Of a stretch of DNA of 56,073 nt, positions 22,831 through 31,383 are shown piece after piece. Source of the stretch: a virus; the IMG/VR virus record IMGVR_UViG_3300035698_005073, positions 1 through 56,073 of that record. The stretch is one strand, 5' to 3'. Below the pieces are notes generated by a model. The model had not been told where the DNA came from, ran no database searches, and worked only from the letters and a program-made list of their open reading frames with translations. A program made the position numbers and the translations under genes. Positions within the stretch are counted from its first letter, which is position 1; the number at the start of each line of letters is the position of its first letter.

Positions 22831-23612
22831 TAAAGCAATTCTTCATATCTGATTCGGTCAAGTTCTTTAAGCCCGTTTACGAGGATCATGGATTAAAATG
22901 CGTAAACGAAGGTAACTATGACCGAGATGCTCCATGCCTTTTTGTTGGAATGTATAGGACAGTTGACATGGCAAGGGCACAGGCCCACAATGGGGAGCGT
23001 GTTGTTTTGTGGATGGGAATTGATGCAGAATCTGCGGACAAGGCATTTAAGGTAATTGGAAATACTATAAATATTGTTATAAACGATAAGACATTTGATG
23101 CTTTTGAGCAAAAAGATAGACATGCATGTCTTATAAAAATGCCAAATACGATTATTGATTTTTGGGAACCGTGTGAATTGGGGAGTAAGGTTTATTGCTA
23201 TGCGCCCAATGAAGTCTATGGTTTGGAATTGGCAGAAGATATTGCGGATTCAATCGATCATGACATGATCATCACCCAATCACCTTTCGAATTGAACCGA
23301 CCAAATCTCCTCCAAATATATAAAGAATGTTTTGTTGGTTTGAGGTTGAGGAATAGATGGGACGGTTCTTCTGCCTCTGTGCATGAAATGGGCTTGATGG
23401 GAAGAAAAACAATATGGAATGGTGGGACACCTACCGCTATTTCATGGAACACAAAAGAAGATGTAGTTAACACGATTAATGACGAAGCCAAGAAGATAGG
23501 GACCACGCAAAACAAAGTGGCCTCTGATTTATATAAATTTTTAGATATTGGGGACCAGTGGTTATGGCCACATTTTCTGAAAGAACACAAGCATTATCCG
23601 GCTCAATTGTAG
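22827..23612 (+). CDS. Second glycosyltransferase-like protein
   Basis: 261 residues, starting by overlap with the preceding glycosyltransferase. CLFVGMYRTVDMARA, ERVVLWMGIDAE and the late segment VGLRLRNRWDGSSASVHEMG followed by GRKTIWNGGTPT resemble a GT-B C-terminal donor site. Probably acts with its neighbour to build a short glycan. The acceptor is unknown. Confidence 0.65.
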   Translation: MIKQFFISDSVKFFKPVYEDHGLKCVNEGNYDRDAPCLFVGMYRTVDMARAQAHNGERVVLWMGIDAESADKAFKVIGNTINIVINDKTFDAFEQKDRHACLIKMPNTIIDFWEPCELGSKVYCYAPNEVYGLELAEDIADSIDHDMIITQSPFELNRPNLLQIYKECFVGLRLRNRWDGSSASVHEMGLMGRKTIWNGGTPTAISWNTKEDVVNTINDEAKKIGTTQNKVASDLYKFLDIGDQWLWPHFLKEHKHYPAQL

Positions 23613-26002
23613 ATGCTACTGAGTTAAGTACGTGGCTCTCTGATGCTGCTATTGATGTATCTAGGCGCATAGGTAGGGTCAGGCGCGACCTATTGTACAG
23701 ATTTGCCAGTACATCCAGTATTGGTACTCAGGGCTTGTCTATGGGTACTGGCATGGAACTACTTGATGTTGCCAGGAACGGTTATGAGGCTAATGAGGCC
23801 CCTGCTGATATGAGACATAGACTCGGTAGGACAACATCATTAATGAGAGCGACTACGAGTCATCCAAAATATTATAATTTAAACGATAAAATTCATGTCA
23901 TGCCGGTGCCTACCGTTGCACAGACTGCATCGGCCTCTATTATTGCACCCTGGACTGTAGGTTCTACGGATACGGCTATAGCCAATTTCCCAAGTGAGTT
24001 CTATTACCTTGTAGTTCTGTATGCTGCACTTCAGAATTTACACGCAAAAACAAGTGATCATACATTGCCCTCCGACCCAACGATGTCTGTCCTGCCGACA
24101 ATAGGTGATTTTTCAGACATAACTGAATCGATTCCGACATTCAGTGTTCCATCTGGGTTTGTCATACCCGAAGGTTTAAGCGATGTAGATATAGACTTGT
24201 CTGGCGTTGGTAGTGCCCCAACATTTGAATCGCCCAATGCGCCCGTTCTTCCTACATTGAGTTTGGGAGGTGACCTTTCTTTAAGTTCATTATCCCTTAG
24301 TGTCGTACCTCCTGTTATGGAAAACATTGACATCGATGACGGGTCTATAGACTCGTTCGGTACTTCACCTGCATTTGTTGCGCCTACCGTAGTGTTGTCG
24401 GATGCGCCCACCCTAGATTCTATGCCCATACCACCACCGCCAGACCTTGATTTTACGATGGACAAAACGTTGACAGATGCAATTGAGGCTGCCGGTTTTG
24501 CGTTACCAACACTTATATTGCCAGCCACTCCAACTATTACCGATCTGGACCTTTCTGGGATTTCAGTCCCATCCGCCCCATCCGCCCCAGCTTTTACGTC
24601 GAGTACGATTGCACTTGGGACTACGCCTGTTTATGTTCCACCCAGTAAGACATTAAACAGATCAACATATCAGGGTTATGTTGATACTAATTTGACAGCA
24701 GAAGATTTAGAGCTTGCTCAAATTAGAATGCAACAGATTCAAATTGACGTTGCTGATTACGCGACAAGTCTACAGGATAGCTTGAATAGTTTCAATGAAG
24801 ACATGGAAACATATCGAGCTACGCTACAGAAAAACATAGAACAGGCCAAACAGACCTTATCTGAAGAGTCTCAATCGTATACCGGAGATATTCAGAAATA
24901 TTCTAACGAGATCCAAAGTTACGCATCCCAAATAAATGCTTCCGTACAAGAATATACAGTAAACGAAGTACAGAAAGAGATTTCACTTTGGAATACGGAG
25001 ACACAAGCCGCGCTGAGTGAATACCAATACAAGTCCAGCGCTTTAATTCAAAAGCATTCTAATGAGATTTCAAGCAAGTCGAATCTCTCTGGTGCCGAAG
25101 TAACGCTTTATGGGGCAGAACTTCAAAAACTTACAAACGAAAATAGTGCTAAAATAGCTAATTATAATTCAGAAATTACTGCAACCGTACAACAGTGGAC
25201 CGCAGAGAACCTTCAATATTTACAGGGTCAGTGGTCAACCAAGCGCCAAAATGAATTAAACCAGTACCAGCTTAATATCCAGAACGCCTTAAATACGTTC
25301 AACTCTTCTAATGTGGAATACCAGGCGACTGTTCAGAAAAATATCCAGGAAGCAGCTAATCAGCTTTCTAGCGAGTCCGAAGAATTTAGATCTAAGTTAC
25401 AGAAATATGCACAGGAAAATGAAATATACAGAACCAAAGTAAATTCAGAGGTTCAAGAATATCTACAAAAAGATGTTGCCGCTGAGTTACAGGAATGGAC
25501 AACCAAACGCGCAAACTGGTTGCAGGAGTTTACCCAAAAATCCGGTAATGAATTACAGCGCTACACTATCGAGCTAAACGAAAAAGCACAGAAGTTTAGT
25601 TCCGAATTACAGATTTACCAAATTGCTATCGATAACGTATTTAAAACCTACCAGGCTGAAACGGGTTACGATGTCTCAAGGTATACTGCAACAGCAAGTA
25701 CGGAAACTTCAAGAATTGGCGCTGAAATGCAAAGGCTTTTAGGCGAATTTAATTCTGGTATTCAAAGTTATACAGCTGAGTTACAGGTGGTAACGGAAAA
25801 AAATAGAAGAGTACTGGATAAATATTCACAGAGCGTTGGAGCTTACGGACAAGAAGTACAAGCTACGCTTGGTGAGTTTAGCAGTTTAATCAATAAGCAA
25901 CAGGCGCAGTACCAATGGTATATTGATCAGTATGTGCGTTTGACACAGCAATATGAAAATGGTTTTACCTTAATTGGAGGAAATGATGGCCGACAAGTTT
26001 AG
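23564..26002 (+). CDS. Large virion protein: connector-like N-terminus, proline-rich middle, long coiled coil
   Basis: About 812 residues; ATG 23564 lies nine bases after GGGGA. Residues 1-170 (LSDAAIDVSRRIGRVRRDLL ... FYYLVVLYAALQNLHAK) look like a neck or adaptor domain. Residues about 170-360 are Pro/Ser/Asp-rich with repeats of the type 'I-D-L-S-G-x-x-x-x-P'. Residues 370-800 are Gln-rich coiled coil with an irregular repeat of the type 'LQ-E-W/Y-x-x-K-x-x-x-E-L/I-Q-x-Y'. Probably a trimeric stalk or tail needle linked to the neck. Overlaps the next gene. Confidence 0.65.
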   Translation: MATFSERTQALSGSIVDATELSTWLSDAAIDVSRRIGRVRRDLLYRFASTSSIGTQGLSMGTGMELLDVARNGYEANEAPADMRHRLGRTTSLMRATTSHPKYYNLNDKIHVMPVPTVAQTASASIIAPWTVGSTDTAIANFPSEFYYLVVLYAALQNLHAKTSDHTLPSDPTMSVLPTIGDFSDITESIPTFSVPSGFVIPEGLSDVDIDLSGVGSAPTFESPNAPVLPTLSLGGDLSLSSLSLSVVPPVMENIDIDDGSIDSFGTSPAFVAPTVVLSDAPTLDSMPIPPPPDLDFTMDKTLTDAIEAAGFALPTLILPATPTITDLDLSGISVPSAPSAPAFTSSTIALGTTPVYVPPSKTLNRSTYQGYVDTNLTAEDLELAQIRMQQIQIDVADYATSLQDSLNSFNEDMETYRATLQKNIEQAKQTLSEESQSYTGDIQKYSNEIQSYASQINASVQEYTVNEVQKEISLWNTETQAALSEYQYKSSALIQKHSNEISSKSNLSGAEVTLYGAELQKLTNENSAKIANYNSEITATVQQWTAENLQYLQGQWSTKRQNELNQYQLNIQNALNTFNSSNVEYQATVQKNIQEAANQLSSESEEFRSKLQKYAQENEIYRTKVNSEVQEYLQKDVAAELQEWTTKRANWLQEFTQKSGNELQRYTIELNEKAQKFSSELQIYQIAIDNVFKTYQAETGYDVSRYTATASTETSRIGAEMQRLLGEFNSGIQSYTAELQVVTEKNRRVLDKYSQSVGAYGQEVQATLGEFSSLINKQQAQYQWYIDQYVRLTQQYENGFTLIGGNDGRQV

Positions 26003-26495
26003 ATATTCAGTTAGCGTTACGCCTGTTGAAGAACTGACAGACGACAACAGCGGTACGCATGATGTAATAGCAGGTGAGGTTGGGACCAGTCTTGGCGGTA
26101 GCGGGGATGCCACTGTAACCAATTTTTCCGGGACAGCAGCCGCACAGGGATATTTGAATGCGGCGGCGTACTATATTGAAGCCATTGACAGCGCAGACAC
26201 AACAGCCCTTACAGCAGAAACGACGGCATCTGGTATCCTTATTAAAAATACGGGATACACTTATTCGAGTTCGTCTGCCTTGGGCGTAGCTCTCGATAAA
26301 TCACTTAAGATCATGGCTGGCGACAACGATAAGGAATGTATCGCAGTTTTGGAACTAGGCGCGTCTATTGTTTTACCGTGTAATACGGGCGCGAATATTG
26401 ACGGTAGTGCTCTTTATGTTAGAACCGTTGATCATGATGGTTCAGATAATACAAGCGCGGGTCATTTGGCAGTTGAATTTCTCTGTGTTGACTAA
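25986..26495 (+). CDS. Virion surface protein, paralogue of the next gene
   Basis: 169 residues from ATG 25986, directly behind GGAGGAAATG. Shares with the following product GEVG near residue 30, then IKNTGYTYSSSSALG, KIMAGDNDKECIAVL and YVRTVDHDG, clearly a tandem duplication with divergence. Beta-rich, Thr/Ala-rich; likely a fibre or decoration subunit. Receptor role is an inference. Confidence 0.7.
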   Translation: MADKFRYSVSVTPVEELTDDNSGTHDVIAGEVGTSLGGSGDATVTNFSGTAAAQGYLNAAAYYIEAIDSADTTALTAETTASGILIKNTGYTYSSSSALGVALDKSLKIMAGDNDKECIAVLELGASIVLPCNTGANIDGSALYVRTVDHDGSDNTSAGHLAVEFLCVD

Positions 26496-27079
26496 TGGCT
26501 CATAAGTATCAAATAAAAGTCCGGGTCTGGCCAGAAGAGGCCGTTACTGACAAAGGCGGAACCGTTAAGTACGTTACTGCCGGTGAGGTCGGGAAAAGAT
26601 TCGGCGTATCAAAGGAAATGGATGAACGCAGCACGTATTTTTTTGACTTAGACACTACCGGGGAGGTTCAGGGCTATGCTAGTGGGCAACCATATTACAA
26701 AGAGGCACCGTTTAACGTTGATACTCAGCATATATCTAGTGAGCGTGGCGCTAATGTTATTTTTATCAAAAACACGGGTAGAAAGTATGTCTCAAGCTCA
26801 AACCTTGGAGCCAAGGCTAATTGGTCTGTAAAAATTATGGCTGGTGAGAATGACAAGGAATGTCTCGGCGTTCTTGGGCCTGGTGGTGGAATGATAGCTG
26901 GTTGGGACGTGAACTGTAAACTCGATTGTACACATTTTTTTGTGCGAACTGTTAACAATAATGGAACCAATGGAACGATGGATAATATGGCTGTGAAATT
27001 TCTAATTGGAAACGTTGCTCCGCATGACTACGCCGTTTCGTGCTTTGGGTTAAATAATTTATCTGTGGGGAATTTATAG
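26495..27079 (+). CDS. Virion surface protein, paralogue of the preceding gene
   Basis: 194 residues; TAATG overlap with the preceding stop. Same core motifs: AGEVGKRFG, FIKNTGRKYVSSSNLG, KIMAGENDKECLGVL, FFVRTVNNNG. It adds a C-terminal 30-residue tail. The pair may form hetero-oligomers or bind different receptors. Confidence 0.7.
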   Translation: MAHKYQIKVRVWPEEAVTDKGGTVKYVTAGEVGKRFGVSKEMDERSTYFFDLDTTGEVQGYASGQPYYKEAPFNVDTQHISSERGANVIFIKNTGRKYVSSSNLGAKANWSVKIMAGENDKECLGVLGPGGGMIAGWDVNCKLDCTHFFVRTVNNNGTNGTMDNMAVKFLIGNVAPHDYAVSCFGLNNLSVGNL

Positions 27080-28480
27080 ATGGCTTCATGGGCTAAAGAA
27101 AATGTAGTTGTTCCTGTTGCTGGTGTTACGCCATCGACTGTTGAGGTGCTTAGAGAAGACCAGGTTTATGCCACGTCTGCTGTAAGTTGTACGGTACAAT
27201 CGGTATCAGAAACATTTTGGCGACCAGATTCTGACTTGGATGACAATTATAATTATAAAATCTATATTGATGGATCTGCCGTGAGTGCATTTAGGGGCTC
27301 TGCCGCAGATGAAATCATTGATCACAACATTACCCAGGGAGACGCTAAATACATAGCCACCGATGAAATTCGCGCCCGCGATGCAGATGGATTAAAGCTT
27401 TATGATGATGGTGGAAATGGGATATTTGTTAAAGATGGTGGTGATGTTGGTATTGGAACAACAGTGCCAAGTGCTACTTTAGAAGTAATAGGACATACAA
27501 TATTGGGGGCAGGAGATATACCTGATGAAAATATTTTAACTATTTCTACAGCTTCTAATGATGAGGGAATTACCATTTATAATAAGTATAGCACTGGCAA
27601 AAATGTAGCTAAACTATATTCCTCTAGTTACGTAGGGTTGTTGGATTTATATAATGCAGACGGTTCAACAATAGGGACTAAGATTGGTGGTAATGGTGAT
27701 ATTTATTTTAATGGTGGCAACGTAGGCATTGGAACAACAGCACCTTCAAGTATTTTAGATGTAAATGATACTGCTTTTACAATTGAAACTGCTAGTCATC
27801 AAGGAATCTTACTTTCTGGTGGAACAGCCGGTGTAGGTAATTATGGTTCTGGATTAGGATTTACTGTTGGAGCAACAGGTGTTCGTGCTGGAATTGCTGG
27901 TGTACAAACTGGAGCTGATATTGACCAAATAGGCATATCATTATTTACACATGGTGGTGCAAATGGTGCTGCTGATATGATTGAAGCTATGAGAATAGAT
28001 AAAGATGGCAATGTAGGTATTGGAACTACAACACCGACAGCATCTTTACACGTTGTATCACCAAATATAAATATGGTTAGATTTTATGGTCCCGGTAATG
28101 CTGGAGCAGACAGTTTATTTTTTACAAATGATGAGGATGGTGTCTTAGGGATTGAATGGGTTGGTGGAACAGATTTAAAATTTGAAGAAGCAGGTGTTGA
28201 ACATATGAGAATAGACAATTCTGGTAACGTAGGAGTAGGCACTGCCACATTTGATGGAACCGCTGTCGGATGTATGGCTATTTATAATGGAACCGCCCCA
28301 GCAGCCCATACAGATAACCAGATATACATTTATTCCACAGATATTGCAGGAGATGATGCTACATTGGGCCTTTATACAGAAGCCGCTGTTGCCGCTGAGG
28401 TTGATGAAACAAAGTTTAGTCATAAATTACCAGTTCAAATAAATGGTGCAACTTATTACATAATGTTAACAGACGCATAA
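27080..28480 (+). CDS. Tail fibre / tail spike-like protein
   Basis: 466 residues. Contains three or four copies of the (G)NVGIGTT(x)P(S/T)A(S)L(x)V motif, common in phage tail fibres and adhesins as a trimeric beta-structure, separated by more variable segments (e.g. HQGILLSGGTAGVGNYGSG). Starts ATG 27080 right after the preceding stop. The base composition of the middle is more AT-rich with different codon use (ATA, GGA, AAA), suggesting exchange with other phages. No chaperone domain seen. Confidence 0.82.
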   Translation: MASWAKENVVVPVAGVTPSTVEVLREDQVYATSAVSCTVQSVSETFWRPDSDLDDNYNYKIYIDGSAVSAFRGSAADEIIDHNITQGDAKYIATDEIRARDADGLKLYDDGGNGIFVKDGGDVGIGTTVPSATLEVIGHTILGAGDIPDENILTISTASNDEGITIYNKYSTGKNVAKLYSSSYVGLLDLYNADGSTIGTKIGGNGDIYFNGGNVGIGTTAPSSILDVNDTAFTIETASHQGILLSGGTAGVGNYGSGLGFTVGATGVRAGIAGVQTGADIDQIGISLFTHGGANGAADMIEAMRIDKDGNVGIGTTTPTASLHVVSPNINMVRFYGPGNAGADSLFFTNDEDGVLGIEWVGGTDLKFEEAGVEHMRIDNSGNVGVGTATFDGTAVGCMAIYNGTAPAAHTDNQIYIYSTDIAGDDATLGLYTEAAVAAEVDETKFSHKLPVQINGATYYIMLTDA

Positions 28481-28490
28481 GGACAAGACA

Positions 28491-28880
28491 ATGGGAGTAT
28501 TTGATTTTATAAGTTCAATATTTAAACCAGCAGCTAAGTTGGTGGATGACATTTCTACTAGTGACGAAGAGCGGCTGATACTTAGAAATGAATTGTCACA
28601 GATTGAATCTGGCGTTACTTCTAAAGTACTTGAGATTGAGTCTCAACTTATTTCTGCACAAAAAGAAATTATTGTATCCGAGGCCCAGGGTAAATCATGG
28701 CTTCAAAGGAATTGGCGACCAGTTACTATGATGGCATTTCTTGCGTTGATTATATGCGACTCTTTCGGATTGCTTGTAAACTCTTTACCGAACAAAGGGT
28801 GGGATGTTATTCTTCTTGGCCTTGGCGGGTATGTAGTGGGTAGGTCAGGTGAAAAGATAGCTAAATCTATAAAAAAATAA
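28491..28880 (+). CDS. Holin of the 3TM type
   Basis: 129 residues. N-terminal amphipathic region (FDFISSIFKPAAKLVDDI), a coiled-coil middle, then WLQRNWRPVTMMAFLALIIC and two further hydrophobic stretches before a basic end. The 'S-W-L-q-R-n-W-R-P-x-t-M' phrase is the signature of the 3TM holin family that permeabilises the inner membrane. AAGGACAAGACA precedes ATG 28491. Confidence 0.85.
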   Translation: MGVFDFISSIFKPAAKLVDDISTSDEERLILRNELSQIESGVTSKVLEIESQLISAQKEIIVSEAQGKSWLQRNWRPVTMMAFLALIICDSFGLLVNSLPNKGWDVILLGLGGYVVGRSGEKIAKSIKK

Positions 28881-28890
28881 GTAGGATGCG

Positions 28891-29187
28891 ATGTCTGAAT
28901 TTGATAAGGCTATGGATTTGTTAGGACAGCAATTAGGGCAACGGGCAGTGGTGGATCAGAAGCAGATAGAGCAGATGATTAAGCTAAACGGGAATATTCG
29001 AGCACTAAACGATAGCTTGTCGAATGGAAAGTTCAAGAATATATGCGACGGTATCAGCGACAACAAAGTATTATTAGAGACACAGGGCAAACAATTAAGT
29101 AAGGTCTTTTGGAGTAATATAAGTTTAATTGTGGCGCTAGTTGGAACGGTTATTACAATGGTTGTACTTATGAGGGGTATAGGATGA
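28891..29187 (+). CDS. Tail-anchored membrane protein in the lysis region
   Basis: Ninety-eight residues: helical soluble part followed by one C-terminal helix (SLIVALVGTVITMVVLM). Ten bases after the holin; ATGA overlap with the next gene. Might be an antiholin or spanin-like factor; no specific motif. Confidence 0.65.
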   Translation: MSEFDKAMDLLGQQLGQRAVVDQKQIEQMIKLNGNIRALNDSLSNGKFKNICDGISDNKVLLETQGKQLSKVFWSNISLIVALVGTVITMVVLMRGIG

Positions 29188-29330
29188 GCGAAGAAGATAA
29201 AAAAGACGAAAAGAAAGCACCTGGGGATATTCCTTGTAAAGGTAAGTTTCTTACATACTGTACTATGGAAGGTTTTTTCAAGTCATGGTGTGAAGAATGC
29301 GATGGCGCATCACCGCCGGACCAATCATAA
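29184..29330 (+). CDS. Small four-cysteine protein
   Basis: Forty-eight residues, Asp/Glu/Lys-rich start then IPCKGKFLTYCTMEGFFKSW and CEEC. Four cysteines suit one zinc site. Overlaps both neighbours (ATGA and TAATG), which strongly supports expression. Unknown function. Confidence 0.6.
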   Translation: MSEEDKKDEKKAPGDIPCKGKFLTYCTMEGFFKSWCEECDGASPPDQS

Positions 29331-29530
29331 TGGGGGAGAGCATGGTATCAAAAAAAGAAATAGAAGCAAAAATCGAAGAAATCAAAGCAACTCAGGGCCA
29401 ATTGGCAACTTACCGGGCAGATCTTGAACGAAAGCTGGCGCGGGTCAATAGTGATTTGAGTGGTACGAGTTATCAGATTGGCATTCTCAATAAATTGATT
29501 GAAGACACAGAACCAGAAGAGAAAGAATAA
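29330..29530 (+). CDS. Small coiled-coil protein
   Basis: Sixty-six residues with a heptad pattern (SKKEIEAKIEEIKATQGQLA). ATG 29330 overlaps the upstream stop; an alternative ATG at 29342 lies just after GGGGGAG. Resembles small phage coiled-coil proteins of unknown role. Overlaps the next gene as TAATG. Confidence 0.6.
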   Translation: MGESMVSKKEIEAKIEEIKATQGQLATYRADLERKLARVNSDLSGTSYQIGILNKLIEDTEPEEKE

Positions 29531-30195
29531 TGAGTTACAATGTTGAAGAGATAATGGAGCGTGTGCATAGCGATCAGCCTGGATTGGTCATTGCGTTTAT
29601 CAAAGACTGTTTCAAGCAAGAGCTTCCAAGGTTTGGGGTTTTGAAGAAAAAGTCCAAGACGTACAATATTGTTAAAGATCGCATTCACTATGACCTACCG
29701 AGTGATATTGCACATATCTTTGGTGTGTCAATTATACACACCCGTGGGTCATCTGAATTAATAACGACCACAGCCGATAGGGACTTTAGTGGTACAACTA
29801 ATTGGACGGATGTTGACTTTGCTACGTTTGATACGACAGGTGATTTAAGTTTGATCGCTGACACCCAGAACCAGTATTGCTACCTGGATGTTGATGATAT
29901 TATAACTTCTGGCAAGTACTACAGATTGAACTATGACTGCACTTTAACCACTGGTACTTTTGAGCTTCAAACAAAAGACAGCGGTGATAAACTTGGTGTG
30001 TTCCAAAACGGGACAGACCTGGCTATAGAATTTGCAGCCACAGAAACGAGTGAGCTTGTGATCAAGTGTACTAGTTCTACTGGGCAAGCAGATTTTGATG
30101 ATTTCAGCTTAAAGCTGACAGCCCAGGATAAATATAAGAAAATCAGCCCAATCCTTGGCGACATGAGATTCGAATACATGGATGAGGAGTCGTAA
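29530..30195 (+). CDS. Neck/adaptor protein with an inserted carbohydrate-binding-like domain
   Basis: 221 residues. Residues 1-70 (HYDLPSDIAHIFGVSIIH) and 200-221 (YKKISPILGDMRFEYMDEES) read as one adaptor-type protein. Between them, residues ~80-195 (DFSGTTNWTDVDFATFDTTG ... GKYYRLNYDCTLTTGTFELQ ... GQADFDDFSL) have the jelly-roll pattern of carbohydrate-binding modules. An inserted decoration domain at the neck would expose a glycan-binding surface. Assignment by pattern only. Confidence 0.6.
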   Translation: MSYNVEEIMERVHSDQPGLVIAFIKDCFKQELPRFGVLKKKSKTYNIVKDRIHYDLPSDIAHIFGVSIIHTRGSSELITTTADRDFSGTTNWTDVDFATFDTTGDLSLIADTQNQYCYLDVDDIITSGKYYRLNYDCTLTTGTFELQTKDSGDKLGVFQNGTDLAIEFAATETSELVIKCTSSTGQADFDDFSLKLTAQDKYKKISPILGDMRFEYMDEES

Positions 30196-30608
30196 TGTCA
30201 GAAACTACACTTGTGACTCGTAGCTGGGCATATCAAATCGACCAAAAGCGCCTTTACTTGTACGAAATAGATTCGAACGGTTCTTTTGTTCCGCCGATGA
30301 CATCAGAAACACTTGGACTGAAGGTTACATTCACTGATGGTGAAGATGCATTCGTGGATACGAATGGCGATAGGGTTGCACCTGCCAGTGCCGATGAAAC
30401 CAGTATTTTAAGTGTATCGGACCCCGTAGCGCTTGCCGTTATTTACTATATCACGTCAAAGCTCGAAGAAGACAAGGGAGATATAAATAAGTACGAGTAT
30501 TATTACAAGAAATTTAAAGCGCAAGTTTCAATAGCAAAAAAGGCTACAACGAGTGAACCAAACATTTGTGTTCCGTGTAAGCCGTATGCAATAATTGACG
30601 ACGCATAG
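30195..30608 (+). CDS. Structural protein, probable neck component
   Basis: 137 residues; TAATG overlap. Starts with a strand-rich segment then a helical C-terminal part (VALAVIYYITSKLEEDKGDI) like head-tail connector proteins of podoviruses. Exact role not shown by the sequence. Confidence 0.55.
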   Translation: MSETTLVTRSWAYQIDQKRLYLYEIDSNGSFVPPMTSETLGLKVTFTDGEDAFVDTNGDRVAPASADETSILSVSDPVALAVIYYITSKLEEDKGDINKYEYYYKKFKAQVSIAKKATTSEPNICVPCKPYAIIDDA

Positions 30609-30619
30609 GAGAAAAAGAT

Positions 30620-30943
30620 ATGCAACGCAAGGACAATGTGTGGACAGAGTACACTGCCGGTACTAATGCCGGTGCCACCGCAACCAGGGCTGCTGTAACG
30701 GGGGATAGGCATTGGATAACGAATATATCTGGTCATACTGATACGGATTCGCTCATCACCGTAAAAGATGGGACGACTACAATCTGGGAAACTTATATTG
30801 ATGTCAGCGTTGATGGCATGAGTTTTCATTTTCCAATTCCATACGGGAATTTGGGCGGCACGAGAGGTAATAAAGTTGAAGCTATCATTGCGGCATCCAC
30901 TACTGATTGTGGCGTTTCAATAACGGGCTATAGCTTACAATAG
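30620..30943 (+). CDS. Small beta-sandwich virion protein
   Basis: 107 residues behind GGAGAAAAAGAT. Pattern DRHWITNISGHTDTDSLITV, TTIWETYIDV, FHFPIPYGN, KVEAIIAAS suggests a beta-sandwich as in decoration or fibre-tip proteins. Probable structural protein. Confidence 0.55.
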   Translation: MQRKDNVWTEYTAGTNAGATATRAAVTGDRHWITNISGHTDTDSLITVKDGTTTIWETYIDVSVDGMSFHFPIPYGNLGGTRGNKVEAIIAASTTDCGVSITGYSLQ

Positions 30944-30952
30944 GGAGGGAGT

Positions 30953-31324
30953 ATGTTTCTTTCACAGAAGCAATCGGATTTTCTTTGGATGACCCGCGAT
31001 TTACTTAATTATGTCAAAGATGCCATACCGGATGGTTACTATTTGGTTGAGACTTGTTATAATCGTAATCCGAGGGAGCAGTTAAAACTATTCAACTCTG
31101 GAAAATCATGGACTCTTAAGTCTAAGCACTTAAAGCGTTTAGCTAGAGATTACTTACTGTATAAGAACGGGAAACCGGTTTGGAACCATGAATTCTATAG
31201 TAAGATGGGCGCATTTTGGAAGAGCCTTGGCGGTAAGTGGGGAGTCGTGAAGAACGGGAGACAGGTTGACCCTTATCATTTTGAATACAATACTATAATG
31301 CGTAAACGGATATTTAATGCGTAA
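30953..31324 (+). CDS. Endolysin, M15-type peptidase
   Basis: 123 residues behind GGGAGGG. Zinc ligands are readable: SKHLKRLARD (H59, D66) and DPYHFEY (H109), with YNRNPREQLKLFNSGK before them, the arrangement of phage L-alanyl-D-glutamate/D-Ala-D-Ala peptidases. Residue 62 of the S-x-H-x-x-G-x-A-x-D motif is Arg rather than Gly. No signal peptide, so it depends on the holin. Cuts the peptide stem of peptidoglycan for release. Confidence 0.88.
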   Translation: MFLSQKQSDFLWMTRDLLNYVKDAIPDGYYLVETCYNRNPREQLKLFNSGKSWTLKSKHLKRLARDYLLYKNGKPVWNHEFYSKMGAFWKSLGGKWGVVKNGRQVDPYHFEYNTIMRKRIFNA

Positions 31325-31383
31325 GCATGCGTGGCTACGACTCTCCCATCGTGTAAGTCCACGCTGTTGCGCTTAAGGTAATT

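Noticed and set aside
24058-24528. Leftward 156-codon frame
   Set aside because: Antisense of the proline-rich region of the 23564-26002 gene; no start signal.
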